From assembly GCA_020746105.1 (NCBI GenBank), contig CM036618.1, positions 95,412,122 through 95,476,121 on the forward strand: DNA of 64,000 nucleotides, read 5' to 3'. This DNA is from Trogon surrucura. Lineage: Eukaryota > Chordata > Aves > Trogoniformes > Trogonidae. Below the pieces are notes generated by a model. That model was not told the DNA's origin. It did not search any database and was given only the letters and a program-made list of their open reading frames with translations. The position numbers and the translations under genes were made by a program. Shown in pieces: positions 13,073-25,000 of this stretch. Positions within the stretch are counted from its first letter, which is position 1. Every line of letters begins with the position of its first letter.

Positions 13073-13088
13073 GGACCAATGTTGGTCC
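13073..13088. repeat. Short inverted repeat, 7-bp arms and 2-nt centre
   Basis: GGACCAA at 13073-13079 and TTGGTCC at 13082-13088 are exact reverse complements separated by TG. It lies inside a 65-codon minus-strand open frame (13131-12934) that shows no family I recognise. Confidence 0.4.
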
Positions 13089-14262
13089 ATGTTATTACCA
13101 AGTCTGACAGAAGGCCAGGCACTAGTCTCACGCCACTGTCTCACAGTAGTTACCATCTCTCCATAGCTCTAATCTCGAACACACTGGATACCTGTCTGAT
13201 GCCTAAATACCTTTAGATACCTAAAACACACCACTAACTCACTTTTCCAATTTTGCACACCATCTCTTAATTCTTCCTTCCTTTTCTTTTGTCCTGATAT
13301 GCCACTAGTATTGATTCCTACTGATTTATTGTGAAAATTAATATTTGTGGTTTAGTTTTACATTACTGAATCACAAGCCTTAGTTACTGCTAGTTCCTCA
13401 CTTGATGAGTTCTAACCTTTTTAAAGATTCTGTTCCTGCAGTTTTAAATAAGCAAATAACTGTCTGAGGGGAAGAAACATGATACTTTTTATAAAAATAA
13501 TGATTTGTTTCTCAGTTTTCAGTAGTTCAGTGAAAATTCACAATGGTTTTCTACTACATTTTATTCCAAATCTAACTTCCCATGTGGTTTTGTTTAAATG
13601 TTTGTTTCCTCTTTTTCTCCCACCCATCCTATTTTTCAAATGCAGAAAAAGGGGAACATCTCTAATGCAAATAGAAGACCAGAGTTCATGTTCTGAGCTA
13701 AAACATCATCTCATCTTTCACCCAGCTCATTTACTCAGAGCAATTGCTTACCTAAAACAAAAATAATTTGTTTTATTCTTGTTGCCAGGTGAAATTTCAG
13801 TTTGCTTTAGTCTATATAACTTCATCTAACTCTTGGAACTTTGTTGAGGAAGTCAGACTGAGCATACAGTAAACCTAAGTTCACTCTCAGTGGTCAGTGG
13901 AATGTACATGGGCTTTCCATCAAAACTCAAAATAGAATTATTATTTGGAGGTGTTTATCTCCATCCTTTCACAACAGACATATGGTCAAGTGAATACTGT
14001 GCTCTCGGATGCCAGAAAATAGACACTGTGAATTCAGGTCAGTTTTGTTCTAGTAGGCGGAAGTAAAAGGTAAAGAAGCATTTCCCCAGGATATACAATT
14101 TTTATTTTATTCTTACAGCAGCAACACTAATATTGGCCTTCTAACTGCCACACCTTCCATCTTAAGAAGTTGCAGGTCCATAAGGCAGTTTTAAATGCAG
14201 AGCTTGAAATTAGTTTTATTTTTATGGGTTTATACTATTACCCACATCTTTACTAGGAGAGT

Positions 14263-14294
14263 CTTTCTGCTTCAGGGAGCCCTTTCTGCTTCAG
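14263..14294 (+). repeat. Short tandem duplication, period 19
   Basis: The 13 bases CTTTCTGCTTCAG occur at 14263-14275 and again at 14282-14294, 19 bases apart, followed by similar GGGAGC and AGAGAG. This looks like a two-copy tandem duplication. Confidence 0.55.
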
Positions 14295-15604
14295 AGAGAG
14301 CAGCTGCAAGACAGTCTTTCAGTATAAAAATGGACTTTGTAGAACTTCTTGGTGTAGTTCCCTGAATATAACTCTCTGACCTCGAGAAAAGAAGCAGGAG
14401 GTGTGTATATTTTACTTAAGGATTAACAGATAGTAACTGGTCAGTGAATCTTTCAGGAGTCTACTGAAAACCAACAGAAGTTCAACATGAAAGGAAAGCT
14501 CTGACCTTTACATTTAAGTCTCCTGAAGTTACTAAGGAAAAGAACTGTGTATCCTCTATAATGTTAGTCAAGAGTACTGTCCACTTCAGATGCAAAGGGA
14601 TCTTCTATCCCCCACTGGGAGATAAAGTAAGCAGAAAAAGGCCAAATCCTTCATGAATGACTCAACTTTCCCCAAGAGGATGAGCAAATGTCAGCCAGTT
14701 GCCCTGAAGTACAATCTTTATCATTAAAATAAATATTAGTACATTATCACTTAGGTAAGTACAGGATGAGGCACAGAATTTGCTCTAGTAGCAAAGTTTC
14801 TGTCTTTGGGCTAGATTCATTCAAGTAGCTCTGGAGATCTCAAATGACCTATTCCACTGATGTGCAAGAAGTAATACACCTATGAAGAGATTACTGGGGA
14901 TATTACTGTCAAGAAGTACATCAAGTTTTCTGCAGTGAATATTTTGCTAGTGAAAGCTTGATAGTCTGAACAGTACTTCAGAAAAACTTTGTGAATTGGT
15001 GACTGAATACCTTTCCTGGTCATTTTGTGTACTCTTCACTTCCAGTCACACTGCAGTTTTGAGATTACACATACAGGATAGAGATTGCAGGGAAATTCTC
15101 TGATTCCTTTGGCTGAAATCTAGGCGTACAAAGGATTAATCACATTGATTCACAGTTACTCACACAACAACATGCCAGGAGAGGTGTAATGACAACAGTC
15201 AACAAAGAGTGAAAGAGATTTCATTTTCATTTTTTTCCCTGTCGACACTAGGTTTCACAAGATGGTGGTGCTCCTCTCCTATCAGCATTCTACACACACA
15301 GTTACACGCAGCATGCTGAAATGACATGTGCAAGGCTGTTTTCCACTGTAATCTTATATCAAAGCTTTTTAAAACCCACACAGAATTTTAGAGGGAACAA
15401 GAATCAGTGCTTTATGTTAGCCCCAAAACCGTCAAAAACAGACAACACCCCTAATCTTTACTTTCCATTTAGATCTGCCACTTTGCCTGAGAATAAATGA
15501 CAGATTCTCCTGTACAAGCATTACCACCCAGAGCTCAATTCAAGCATTAAAACCCGACAGACAGGAGCTCAACATGTTGCTCCTCAGTGAGCTGAAGATC
15601 TCTA

Positions 15605-15629
15605 GGACCTCCTTAGGGACAGGAGGTCC
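15605..15629. repeat. 9-bp perfect hairpin with 7-nt loop
   Basis: GGACCTCCT at 15605-15613 pairs without mismatch with AGGAGGTCC at 15621-15629 across the loop TAGGGAC. The stem is GC-rich compared with its surroundings. No flanking arms extend it to microRNA-precursor length. Confidence 0.5.
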
Positions 15630-16571
15630 CTGCACAAAAATTGAGTCAGGTGAATAGAATCATCAAATGCTACTTAAATTCACTGTAATGCTGTCAACAC
15701 CTTCTTGAAGTGATGGCTGAGCAGGTGGATTTATTTCATAGTGGCTGACAGCCAACGCTCTTTCTATGAAACCTTTATATTAGAACTTGGCATTAGATCC
15801 TACTTTTAAGCAGTTAAGGAAAAAGCAAAGAGGAAAATACGTATGTTCACTTTTTCACCCTTCTTCACTTTGTTTCCTGTCATTATAACAGAGCTGCACC
15901 TGCGGCAATCAGGTGGAAAAAGAGGGCTATTAATCAAGCTATAAATTGTTGTTATTTTTCTCTGAAACTAAGCAAAATCTGACTGTTGTTTCTAAGTGTG
16001 AGAAAAAAGGGTAAGTGCTGCAATGTTTACATTGTAAAATTCCCCCTATGAATTTGGTGCATTGGCATGTGATGAGCCAGTTGCCTGGTAGAAAAACAAA
16101 AGAGCCAATCAAATATCTGGTTAAAACAAGCCTGTTGTTTTACAGCTTTTTCTAGTTGTCTCAGCCAATATGTCACTTCTTAAAGTTGCAGTACTTATTT
16201 GAAACTGAAGTACTGTCTCCCTTTCAGCAAATGTGCTATAGCTAATATGCAGCATTACTGCTACTGTAATGCTGGCTCCTCTCCTTTACCCTCCCCTCCT
16301 GCCACCACAAAGCTGTGTCACTGTTGTAACCTACTGTATCCACAAGTGTTTGGGACCTCTGCATTCAAACAGAGCTCTACGCATTGTATTTGGGATGTAA
16401 TCTCCTACCCTGGATTCCCTCCACATACTTTTCATTGTGCAGTGTCAAAACGTAACCTAGTTTCAAGGCTGAGGAAACGTGCTATAGGTATTACAAAGTG
16501 AAGAAAACTCATGCTACCCTCCCCACACACACGTATTTCACATCATTTTCTATAAGCCAAGATGAGACCAG

Positions 16572-16744
16572 AATCATAGAATAGTTTGTGTTGAGAGAGA
16601 TCATTAAAGGTCACCTAGTGCAACTACCCTGCAATGAGCAGGGACATCTTCAACTAGATGGGGTCACTCAGAGTCCCATCCAGCCTGACCCCGAATGTTT
16701 TCAGGGATGGGGCATCTACCACATCTCTGGGTAACCTGATCAAA
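16572..16744 (-). mobile_element. CR1: CR1 LINE 3' fragment, minus strand, older subfamily
   Basis: On the plus strand this starts with AATCATAGAATAG and continues with the usual reverse-complemented CR1 3' end. It holds counterparts of 'agcagggacatcttcaac', 'catccagcctgacc' and 'gggatggggcatctacca', ending at 'tctgggtaacctgat'. Only the 3' untranslated region and the last part of ORF2 remain; no frame is intact. The wording differs from the copies at 10833 and 50996, so it belongs to another, more diverged CR1 subfamily. A 20-nt poly(A) tract lies about 55 bases beyond its truncated 5' end and is not part of it. Confidence 0.9.
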
Positions 16745-16798
16745 TTTATATTTTCTAGAGTTAGACCACAGGCACCTTATAAGTGATCCTACTAGGTG

Positions 16799-16818
16799 AA
16801 AAAAAAAAAAAAAAAAAA
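16799..16818 (+). repeat. Poly(A) tract of 20
   Basis: A clean run of 20 A follows GGTG and is followed by GAAGACC. CR1 elements do not end in poly(A), so this is not the tail of the neighbouring CR1 fragment. Confidence 0.85.
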
Positions 16819-17757
16819 GAAGACCTAATGTCTTTCGTAAACCCATCAATGTGAAAAGGGATATGACAGCTGTCTACATGGACTTGAAGACTAAGGGTAG
16901 GAGAACTTGTAATAAGAGGTCCAATGAAGAAGCAAAGAGAATAAGATGAATAAGAAATTTCATTGAAATTCTAAAATGAAATTATGAATTATGGAAATCT
17001 TCTCAGTAAAGGGAAAGATGTCTGTCATACGTAACAAGGAAAAATAGTTTTTCAGTGACAAGTTGTAAATGGTCCTGCTCTAACAAGGAGCAGAGAAGGT
17101 GAGTTACAGGGAATAGATTTCTCAGCTTTTGCTTCTATGGTTCCACTGCTCAGCTACCGGATTAGATTTTGAACCCAAGGGATCCCACAAAGCATGTTTT
17201 ATGTTCATACTCATGCACAGCCAAATGGATTAAGGATTAAAACCTTTCTTAATTCTCTATAAATCAGTGTGGTAATATTTCTGCTATGATTTTTAAAGTT
17301 ATTTCTATTCTTAAGACTAAGCTGATGGGAGAAACAGATGAGTTTTGACCTTCAACACTGAAAGGCTTTTTCAGGAATGCATAAACTTTGATTCTTTATT
17401 TTTGCTCTTTCATTTTATGTTCAGCCTTCCTTTGCTTTTTAGCTCATAATTCCAACCAACAGTTTTAGAACTTTTTTGTTTTAGGAAATGTCCATTCCTG
17501 AAATCCCTGGGAATCCTTTAAACTTTGATTTCTCTGAATAACTAAACATTCACTGTCAGCAGGGTATAGAAGATCTAAGCTCCCTAACTCAAAGAGAAGA
17601 ATCAATCTAAAACAAGGGAACATTAGCTGCACAGTTCTGGTGCTCCAAAACCACCCCTTAAATTTTAATACGAACTTTGAGCTGTGCACTTGATATAAAG
17701 TTAAAAGTTTTTTTAAAGAAAAAAATCCACCAAACTAGCCAAAGACAAGAACAAGGC

Positions 17758-17789
17758 TTTTTTTTTTTTTTTTTTTTTCTTTTTTTTTT
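17758..17789 (+). repeat. Poly(T) tract of 32 with one C
   Basis: There are 21 T, one C and 10 T, followed by CCCCATGGG. As poly(A) on the minus strand it could be a retrocopy tail, but no retrotransposed gene was recognised on that strand next to it. Confidence 0.85.
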
Positions 17790-20144
17790 CCCCATGGGAA
17801 GTGAAAAGAAACAGCTGGGATTAGAATGTATTAGAGTAAATGAAGTGATTGCTATCAATCCACTCATTCAGTTTACATTTTGTAAGTAATTTTTTTCTGT
17901 TCCCCAAGAAATTTATCCCGTGAAGCAGAAGTCTCCTTTTGTAACTTGAGCAGGAGTAGCTCAAAGCAAATCAACTTTGCCCAATTACTGGTTTAGTAGA
18001 CTTTGTTCATGGTGCCTTGTGGTGTGTAGACATCGGTTGCAATTGCTGAGTGAGATTAGAAGACATATGACACAATTTACATTTGGAAGAGGGAATCATT
18101 CTGGTGGAGCTCATAGCAGGCCATTACGATACTTGAGCTTTGGCTCCTTCAGGGTGCAGCGACCATAGGTGGGTGGTGCTGCTATCAAATGGATGTTTTG
18201 ACTTTACAGGCAACCTTACAGGCCAATAAGTTGAAGGATTCTCATAGTTATTCACAGAGCTCCAGACAAATCTCTTTTATACCAGCAGAGTTGTCCATCC
18301 ATGTTAGTGGGCTTTGGAGCAGGCCTGAATTCAACTTATACACTCAATGCAAGCACAAAAATCACCAATAAATTGACTAGTCTGAAGGCAGTCTCAACAG
18401 CAAATAAAGAAGCTGAAAAAAGACTGTGAGTAAGCAGTCTCATCTTCCTGGAATTTTTCAGGGAGAGCAAAAAACATATTGTCACTTTTCACATAGCACT
18501 TGCCCTTTGATAACCAAAAGGACTTGAGACTCAAGGGTTGCCAATCTGCCACTTCTCAGCAGCACTAAAATTCTCTTCAAGAAGCAAAAGAGTTATTTCT
18601 AGCTTCATAGTTCAATTATCTTTCTTTAATATCATATCATAAATGGTGAAAATCTGACCTGCAGCATGTAACTCCTCCCTTGAGGCACACCAGAATCACT
18701 TGGCTGCCCATTCATGCTGCTATCTGTTTCCTGTCCAGAGCCGTAAACTTCAGTACGACATAAAAAGCCAATATTACCAGCCATAAAGCTGTGAGAGGCA
18801 GTTTGTCGAGTATGCCATCTGGGAAAAAGCTTCTTTACTGTTCTTCAAGACAGCCCACAGGAACCACCCACTTGCTGTTACTGACCTTGAGTTTGATCTA
18901 TACAGATATTGTCAATCTTTATTAAGATGTTTCTAATAGGAGGTGGCTAAGATGCTTTCTCAAACTCTTGAACAGAGCTCTTGCATTCACTCTGAGGGTG
19001 AGGACTGAACCTCATGATTACAGCACAGTGCAAACAGACTGGCCCAAAGACTTTGGGAAGTGTTTTGACAAAATGTCTCTTCAGCAGAACATGCTGGTTC
19101 ATCACAGTTGAAATCTCCAAAGTAAACTCTGAAAAAAAGATTGGCAGACAGATTTCTGAAGTTCCAGGAATCACTGTTCAGTTGTGAGGAAAGAAAAGAA
19201 GAAACCCAGACTGGTCCTTTGGAAAAAGATTCCACTCCACAGACCTGACTTCCTGCACCTTTTGGGCTTGAGTATTCAGAAAACTCATTTCAAAATATTA
19301 GAAGATGTTTCAGAATTAAATTCTGGGTCGGATTCTTCCCTTCTCTCATGCCTTTCCCCCTGACCTTACAGAAATAATTTAATTCATCGTTTTTCCTAAA
19401 AATAAAAAAGTGATGACTGTCTGTCTTACCCACCTTGAAGTGATAACACAGTTTTCAGCTCATCGGTGTTTGCCAAGAGAATTGAAACCTGTAAAGAAAG
19501 ATGCCAACCCCTGATACTACGCCAAGAGAGGCAGAAGGAAAATGCAAAAGTCACAGTATATTTCCCTCAGTGGAAAGTTCCTGGCTTTACACAAACAAAT
19601 ATTTTCTTGTCACCATTTACCACTAACTATTTGAAACATTTGCACTGCTTTTTTTACAGCCAAGCTCTTTAAAAATAAACTAAAAATCTCCTGTGAACAG
19701 TATTTTCGTGGGATTTCAAAGTGCCTGTTACAGCAGTGCCCGAGAGCATCATCTGGTATGCTGGTTTCAGATACACACTGTTGCAGTGTGCAGAAATAAT
19801 GAAAGGTAATGGAGGAATAAGGCGCTTACATCCATATTTTTTTGCTGAATGGCAAAAATAGTATTTTAAAATAAATTTGAATATTACAACTAAATGGTTC
19901 TCCAAGAGAGAACTTCTTTCTGTTATGGCCTTTGGGAACGTAAGAACACCTACACTAGTTCATACCTGATGTTCATGCAGTCCATCCTCTCTGCAATACT
20001 ATTCAAAAAGCAGGTATTTAAGCTAGCCATATATGGTATTTCTCTCAAGTTTCTCCCAATGTATTGTACCTTGTTTATTTTTCCTCCCACTAAAGATGAA
20101 AACCTATGCTTTTCCAAAATACTCATAGCCAGCTCTCTTGCTCA

Positions 20145-20176
20145 ACCATTAAAGTACTGAACCATTAAAGTGTTGA
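20145..20176 (+). repeat. Two-copy tandem duplication, period 16
   Basis: ACCATTAAAGTACTGA at 20145-20160 is followed directly by ACCATTAAAGTGTTGA at 20161-20176, differing at two positions. It looks like a recent slippage duplication. Confidence 0.7.
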
Positions 20177-20487
20177 ACACATGCAAAGTGGAAATGCTCT
20201 ACTTCAGAATGACTCTTTGCAAGACACTAACCTATCACCTTCACTGTCAGTGAATTTTTATGTTGAGTGAAATTATTATGTTTTATTACCTTACATGGAA
20301 AAGTCTATTATTAGTGAGAAATACTTAACAGTCTTCAGCAACACGAACAGAGTTACAGCTCCAACAAGTTGGATTAGCAAAATCTCATTCCATAAAGAGT
20401 GGTGTTTCAGGTAGGAGCCCTTTCTAAAAATGGTAATATTTTCCACGTGTCTTCTTTCTCCAGTCTTGTGCTTTGGATATGGCATTA

Positions 20488-22020
20488 AATCCATGGGTCC
20501 AGACGGGATGCATCCACGGGTGCTGAGGGAGCTGGCTGATGTCATTGCTAGACCACTCTCCATCATCTTTGCCAAGTCTTGGGAGACGGGAGAGGTGCCT
20601 GAGGACTGGAGGGAAGCAAATGTCACTCCAGTCTTCAAAAAGGGCAAGAAGGAGGACCCGGGTAACTATAGACCAGTCAGCCTCACCTCCATCCCTGGGA
20701 AAGTGATGGAACAACTTATCCTTGGTGCCATCTCAAGGCATATCAGGGATAAGAGGGTCATTAGAGACAGTCAACATGGCTTCACCAAAGGGAAGTCGTG
20801 CTTGACTAACCTCATAGCCTTTTACGAGGATATAACAAGGTGGATAGATGATGGCAGAGCGGTGGATGTGGTCTACCTTGACTTCAGTAAAGCATTTGAC
20901 ACAGTCTCCCACAGCATCCTTGCTGCTAAACTGAGGAAGTGTGGTCTAGACTCTCGGGTAGTGAGGTGGACTGTGAACTGGTTAAGGGGAAGAAGCCAAA
21001 GAGTTGTGGTCAATGGGATGGAGTCTGGTTGGAGGCCTGTATCCAGTGGAGTCCCTCAAGGTTCGGTACTGGGACCAGTATTATTCAATATATTCATTGA
21101 TGACTTGGATGAGGGACTAAAGAGTACTATCAGCAAGTTTGCTGATGACACCAAGCTGGGAGGAGTGGCTGACACACCAGAAGGCTGTGCTGCCATCCAG
21201 TGAGACCTGGACAGGCTGGAGGGTTGGGCAGGGAAAAATTTAATGAAATATAACAAGGGTAAATGTAGAGTCTTGCATGTGGGTAGGAACAACCCCAGGT
21301 TCCAGTATAAGTTGGGGAATGACTTATTAGAGAGTAGTGTAGGGGAAAGGGACCTGGCAGTCTTGGTGGACAGCAGGATGACCATGAGCCAGCACTGTGA
21401 CCTTGTGGCCAGGAAGGCCAATGGCATCCTGGGGTGTATTAGAAGGGGGGTGGTTAGTAGGTCGAGAGAGGTTCTCTTTCCCCTCTACTCTGCCCTGGTG
21501 AGACCCCATCTGGAATATTGTGTCCAGTTCTGGGCCCCTCAGTTCAAGAAAGACAGGGAACTGCTGGAGAGAGTCCAGCACAGGGCAACTAGGATGATTA
21601 AGGGAGTGGAGCATCTCCCTTATGAGAAAAGGCTGAGGGAGCTGGGGCTCTTTAGTTTGGAGGAGACTGAGGGGTGACCTCATTAATGTTTACAAATATA
21701 TCAAGGGTGAGTGTCACGAGGATGGAGCCAGGCTCTTCTCAGTGACAACCACTGATAGGACGAGGGGTAATGGGCTGAAACTGGAACATAAGAGGTTCCG
21801 CTTAAACTCGAGAAGAAACTTCTTCTCAGTGAGGGTGACGGAACACTGGAACAGGCTGCCCAGAGAGGTTGTGGAGTCTCCTTCTCTGGAGACATTCAAG
21901 ACCTGCCTGGACACGTTCCTGTGTGGCATAATCTAGGCATTCCTGCTCTGGCAGGGGGATTGGACTTGATGATCTTTCGAGGTCCCTTCCAATCCCTAAC
22001 ATTCTATGATTCTATGATTC
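20488..22020 (+). mobile_element. CR1: CR1 LINE, 1.5 kb, reverse transcriptase to 3' end
   Basis: This is the largest CR1 copy in the window, running from the start of the ORF2 reverse transcriptase to the 3' terminal repeats (ATTCTATG ATTCTATG ATTC at 22001-22020). It is 5'-truncated just before the conserved MGPDGMHPR (20493). The endonuclease domain, ORF1 and promoter are missing, so it could not move on its own. The 3' untranslated part includes 'ttggacttgatgatc' and 'aggtcccttccaa', the standard CR1 ending. Damage to the coding part is light: one in-frame stop (21201-21203) and one frame change near 21656-21664. Close relatives in the window are the minus-strand copies at 10833-11338 and 50996-51817. 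Confidence 0.97.
20493..21939 (+). pseudogene. CR1 ORF2 reverse-transcriptase remnant with one stop and one frameshift
   Basis: ORF2 of CR1 encodes an apurinic-type endonuclease and a reverse transcriptase used for target-primed insertion. Here only the reverse transcriptase and C-terminal region remain. Motif A is [11 protein letters not shown], with the catalytic aspartate codon at 20880-20882. Motif B is [19 protein letters not shown] at about 21038-21095. Motif C is FADDTKL, with the two aspartates at 21144-21149, so the catalytic triad is intact. The frame stops early at a TGA (21201-21203), then continues in the same frame from about 21204 to the region near 21660. There it shifts by what alignment to the sister copies suggests is a 5-base loss, and continues in the next frame through [20 protein letters not shown] to a stop at 21934-21936. 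The endonuclease is missing, so no function is expected. Confidence 0.93.
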
Positions 22021-25000
22021 CCACAGCACTACTTGGCTCCCCAGTCTGCTAATAAAACCTGAGAGTGGATCTTGATATCGGTAGCACCTGGGAGGGTGCT
22101 TTGGCAAACAGGTCTCAGGTTGGTTTTATTTAGCTGCCAGCAGATGTGCTGTACAGCAGCATGCTATGTGCTGGCTGTTCCAGAGAAGTAATAAGAAATT
22201 AGTATCTCCCTGCTTTCAAGCATTCCTAGTCATACTTTCTAAAAGTAGATCACAGAAGTGCAAAGGACACCTCTACCATGTTCTCTACCCTCTTTTTTTC
22301 CCCCTCCAATACTAGAGTGAGTTGCTGTATTACAGTGTGCACACACCTTACCCAACAGTTGATAGCTGATGTGTGGAACTTAATTTCTCAAAGAAGACTA
22401 TCCTCAAGCCCAAAGTTCAGCTTTGGTTCCAGAGGAAACTAAATGACACACCACCCACACCACTTAGCAACAATCCCCAAGCATTCTTCTTCCAAAGGAA
22501 TTTAGATGCTAAGAGTTTTGTAATATTGCTCAAAGGGAAAAGAACATAAAGAGTTTCCTCATACTTATTTAATGTGGCTTTAGCATTTCTTAATATGTCT
22601 TGAGTTTGGTGTGTGCTTCAGGATATGCTACACAACACATTCCCTTGCAGGGGAACTGTTTTCACTTTAGGTTTCCTCTCAAACAATGATGCTCCCTCAC
22701 CTAGGCTCTGAGAGACGGTTTGGCACTATTGATTGCATGCATTTAAATGAGCAACAAGCGACCTGTCAATACACACATGGTAAGCTTTTCTTCACTTTTC
22801 ACTTTTAAGTATTCTAGATTATTTTTTTTTAAAAAAAGGTTTACAGAAAAGTGGGGGGAAATAAAAAAATCAATACCAAGGCAAAGTGTTTCACATCTGA
22901 GAAACATAAATAATTCATCTGAACCCTGAAAAAACAATTATGTTTAATTTATCACATAAACCACAAGATATTGTTTACTACTATCTCGTATGTATAGTTC
23001 CACTTTCAAAGTGTGAATATTTTGATCCCATTCGCTCTTCCCATATTGCCATAATTTTTAAAAGAAAGAACAAAAAAGATCAAAAAAAAAAAAAAAGGAC
23101 CAGAAAGATCAGATTATCAGGGTAATGGAGACTATCCAAAAGAGGCATTAGGTGAGATTCAATAAACTTTCAGCTTTCTTGAATTAAGATGCGGCAGTTC
23201 TAGACATGTGGAACTGGGCCGCATTTTATCCTAGAAAGGCATAAAAGACGCTATTATTCTGCTCTTCCACAGCAGTTTTCCCAGTTTACTTTATCTGGCT
23301 AAATTGACACATAGTCCCAAGTACGCAATGTCTTGAAGTTTCGTTCTGGAAAATTTAACACAGCAGTGGATGCCACCAAGTCACAAAATACAGCATGCTA
23401 TAATATAAGGTGGTCATAACTGTCATGATATGTGGGGTTCTTCTCTTCTTTGCTATTTATCTGCCCAGTGTGTTCATTGGCTGCTCTGGACCATTCTCTC
23501 TCCTCCCAGCCCTATTTTGCCTTGGGTAACTAAACTGAAAACTGCAGCATTGGCTCTTTCTGCCTGTGAACCACAGGCAACAGACCTTCAGCTGTAACTG
23601 GGAGCTCCCAGTATTGCTGATCAGTAGTACAATATCGATTACACAGACCAGATACTTATTCTAATCTCAGTTACCCACCTGTGTAGATACAAAATTACTC
23701 AAAAGAAAACTCCTGGTAACAGCCTGATAAAAGTATGAAAAATATTCTGTCCAACAATTACTTTGGAGAGGGTTAGCTTCCTGTGCAGATGTTTCTGGGC
23801 CTAGATGTTTTGTTCCTTACACTAGTGACGTTTTCCTTGTGAAAGAAAATCCTTCTGATACTATTTTCTTGGTTTTCTAAAAAGTTTGTTTTGAAGTATC
23901 TCAGTAGCAAATTGTTATAAGCAAACAGAACACACAGAACAATCCAAGGTTTATGCAAACGCAGTCAGTGACAGTAGTAGCTAAACCTCACTCCATCAAA
24001 GAAAACATATCAATGGCATCCTCTTCTTCTGTTATTAATAAAAATTACAAGGCATAGCCAAGAAAACAAGCCATGCTACAGGAGACTGCCTTGCAGCACT
24101 CTGAGGGTGGAACACTTTTCTGCCTTATCCTGCTCCTGCCTTTAAACATCTGGTACCAACACAAAGAAATTACATTTTTTCTCCCTGCTAATTGTGAAGT
24201 ATGAGACTGATTGCTTATGACTGAGAAGTGTCTGATAACAGGAAATGGTAGCACGGCAGGAGTCCCATGGGTTAAGAAGAATGAGTCAGGAAAACCAATG
24301 ATGTGATTCTTCATTTAAACATGTGTGCATACTGATTGAGGAATGTCAGCCTTAGAGCTGTCAAAAGGGCTTGGCTAGAGGAATTGCTAAGCACCAGCTG
24401 TTATTATTGTCAGTATTTGCAGCACCACAGCTTTTCTGAGTCACAAACCAGCTTCTCACTGGGTGAATGAAGCACAGAGAAGCACCCCAATGAGTCTGTT
24501 CCTCAGCTGCCTGAAATCACCTTTTCACCACAGTCTCACGGCTACGTGATTCTGCTCAGGGAGCCCCGTACACAGCAGAGATGTCCTCTGGAAACTCCTA
24601 TGTCAGCCCTGATGGCTGTGTCTGAACCTCCACAACTAGGCACGTAGCAGGAGATGCTCAGAGGCAAGCTCATGATGACAGCACATGTGGCTGAGCTCAC
24701 CCCATGGGTTGGTGTTTCTAGGATCCCAGGGATGGTTTAGCCCCTGTGGAGACCAAATCAGCTCTCAGCAGCCTGAGAGCTGGAGGTGTACAATGTGCTC
24801 CCCTCTAGTCCTTACACTGCTGGTGAAGGCATCAGAGAGATGAACCAGGGACCAAGAGCATTTTTTAAGAAGGACTCCAGCAGATAAGTTCCCAAGTGAA
24901 AGGTTTGCTTGAGACAGATGTCCCATGGCTGGGGTTTATTAGGAATTGGTCCAGTTTCAAGATGAAGAGTAAAGTCATGAAGAGAAACTGATGAAAATAA

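Larger units (their letters stand above)
11339..16571. other. No gene seen; one 185-codon open frame judged chance
   Basis: The longest open frame in the stretch is 11531-12088 on the plus strand, 185 codons from a GTG. It has a hydrophobic C-terminal end but no signature I recognise and no splice or promoter context. About one frame of this length is roughly what chance gives in a window of this size. A near-palindrome at 13073-13088 and a hairpin at 15605-15629 are listed separately. The rest is AT-rich without recognisable repeats. Confidence 0.6.
16819..20487. other. No gene seen between CR1 copies
   Basis: No exon, RNA gene or recognisable transposon is visible. Open frames stay below about 90 codons and several overlap on opposite strands. 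The stretch holds a long T tract (17758-17789) and a small tandem duplication (20145-20176), listed separately. The open frame leading into the CR1 at 20488 begins at 20430, but its first 19 or so codons do not match CR1 and are presumed random sequence at the insertion site. Confidence 0.6.

Noticed and set aside
16799..16818. Poly(A) next to the CR1 fragment as a retrotransposon tail
   Set aside because: CR1 ends in short ATTCTATG-type repeats rather than poly(A), and the tract lies beyond the 5' end of that minus-strand copy.
20291..21683. Several minus-strand open frames of 96-123 codons
   Set aside because: Antisense shadows of the plus-strand CR1 reverse-transcriptase copy.
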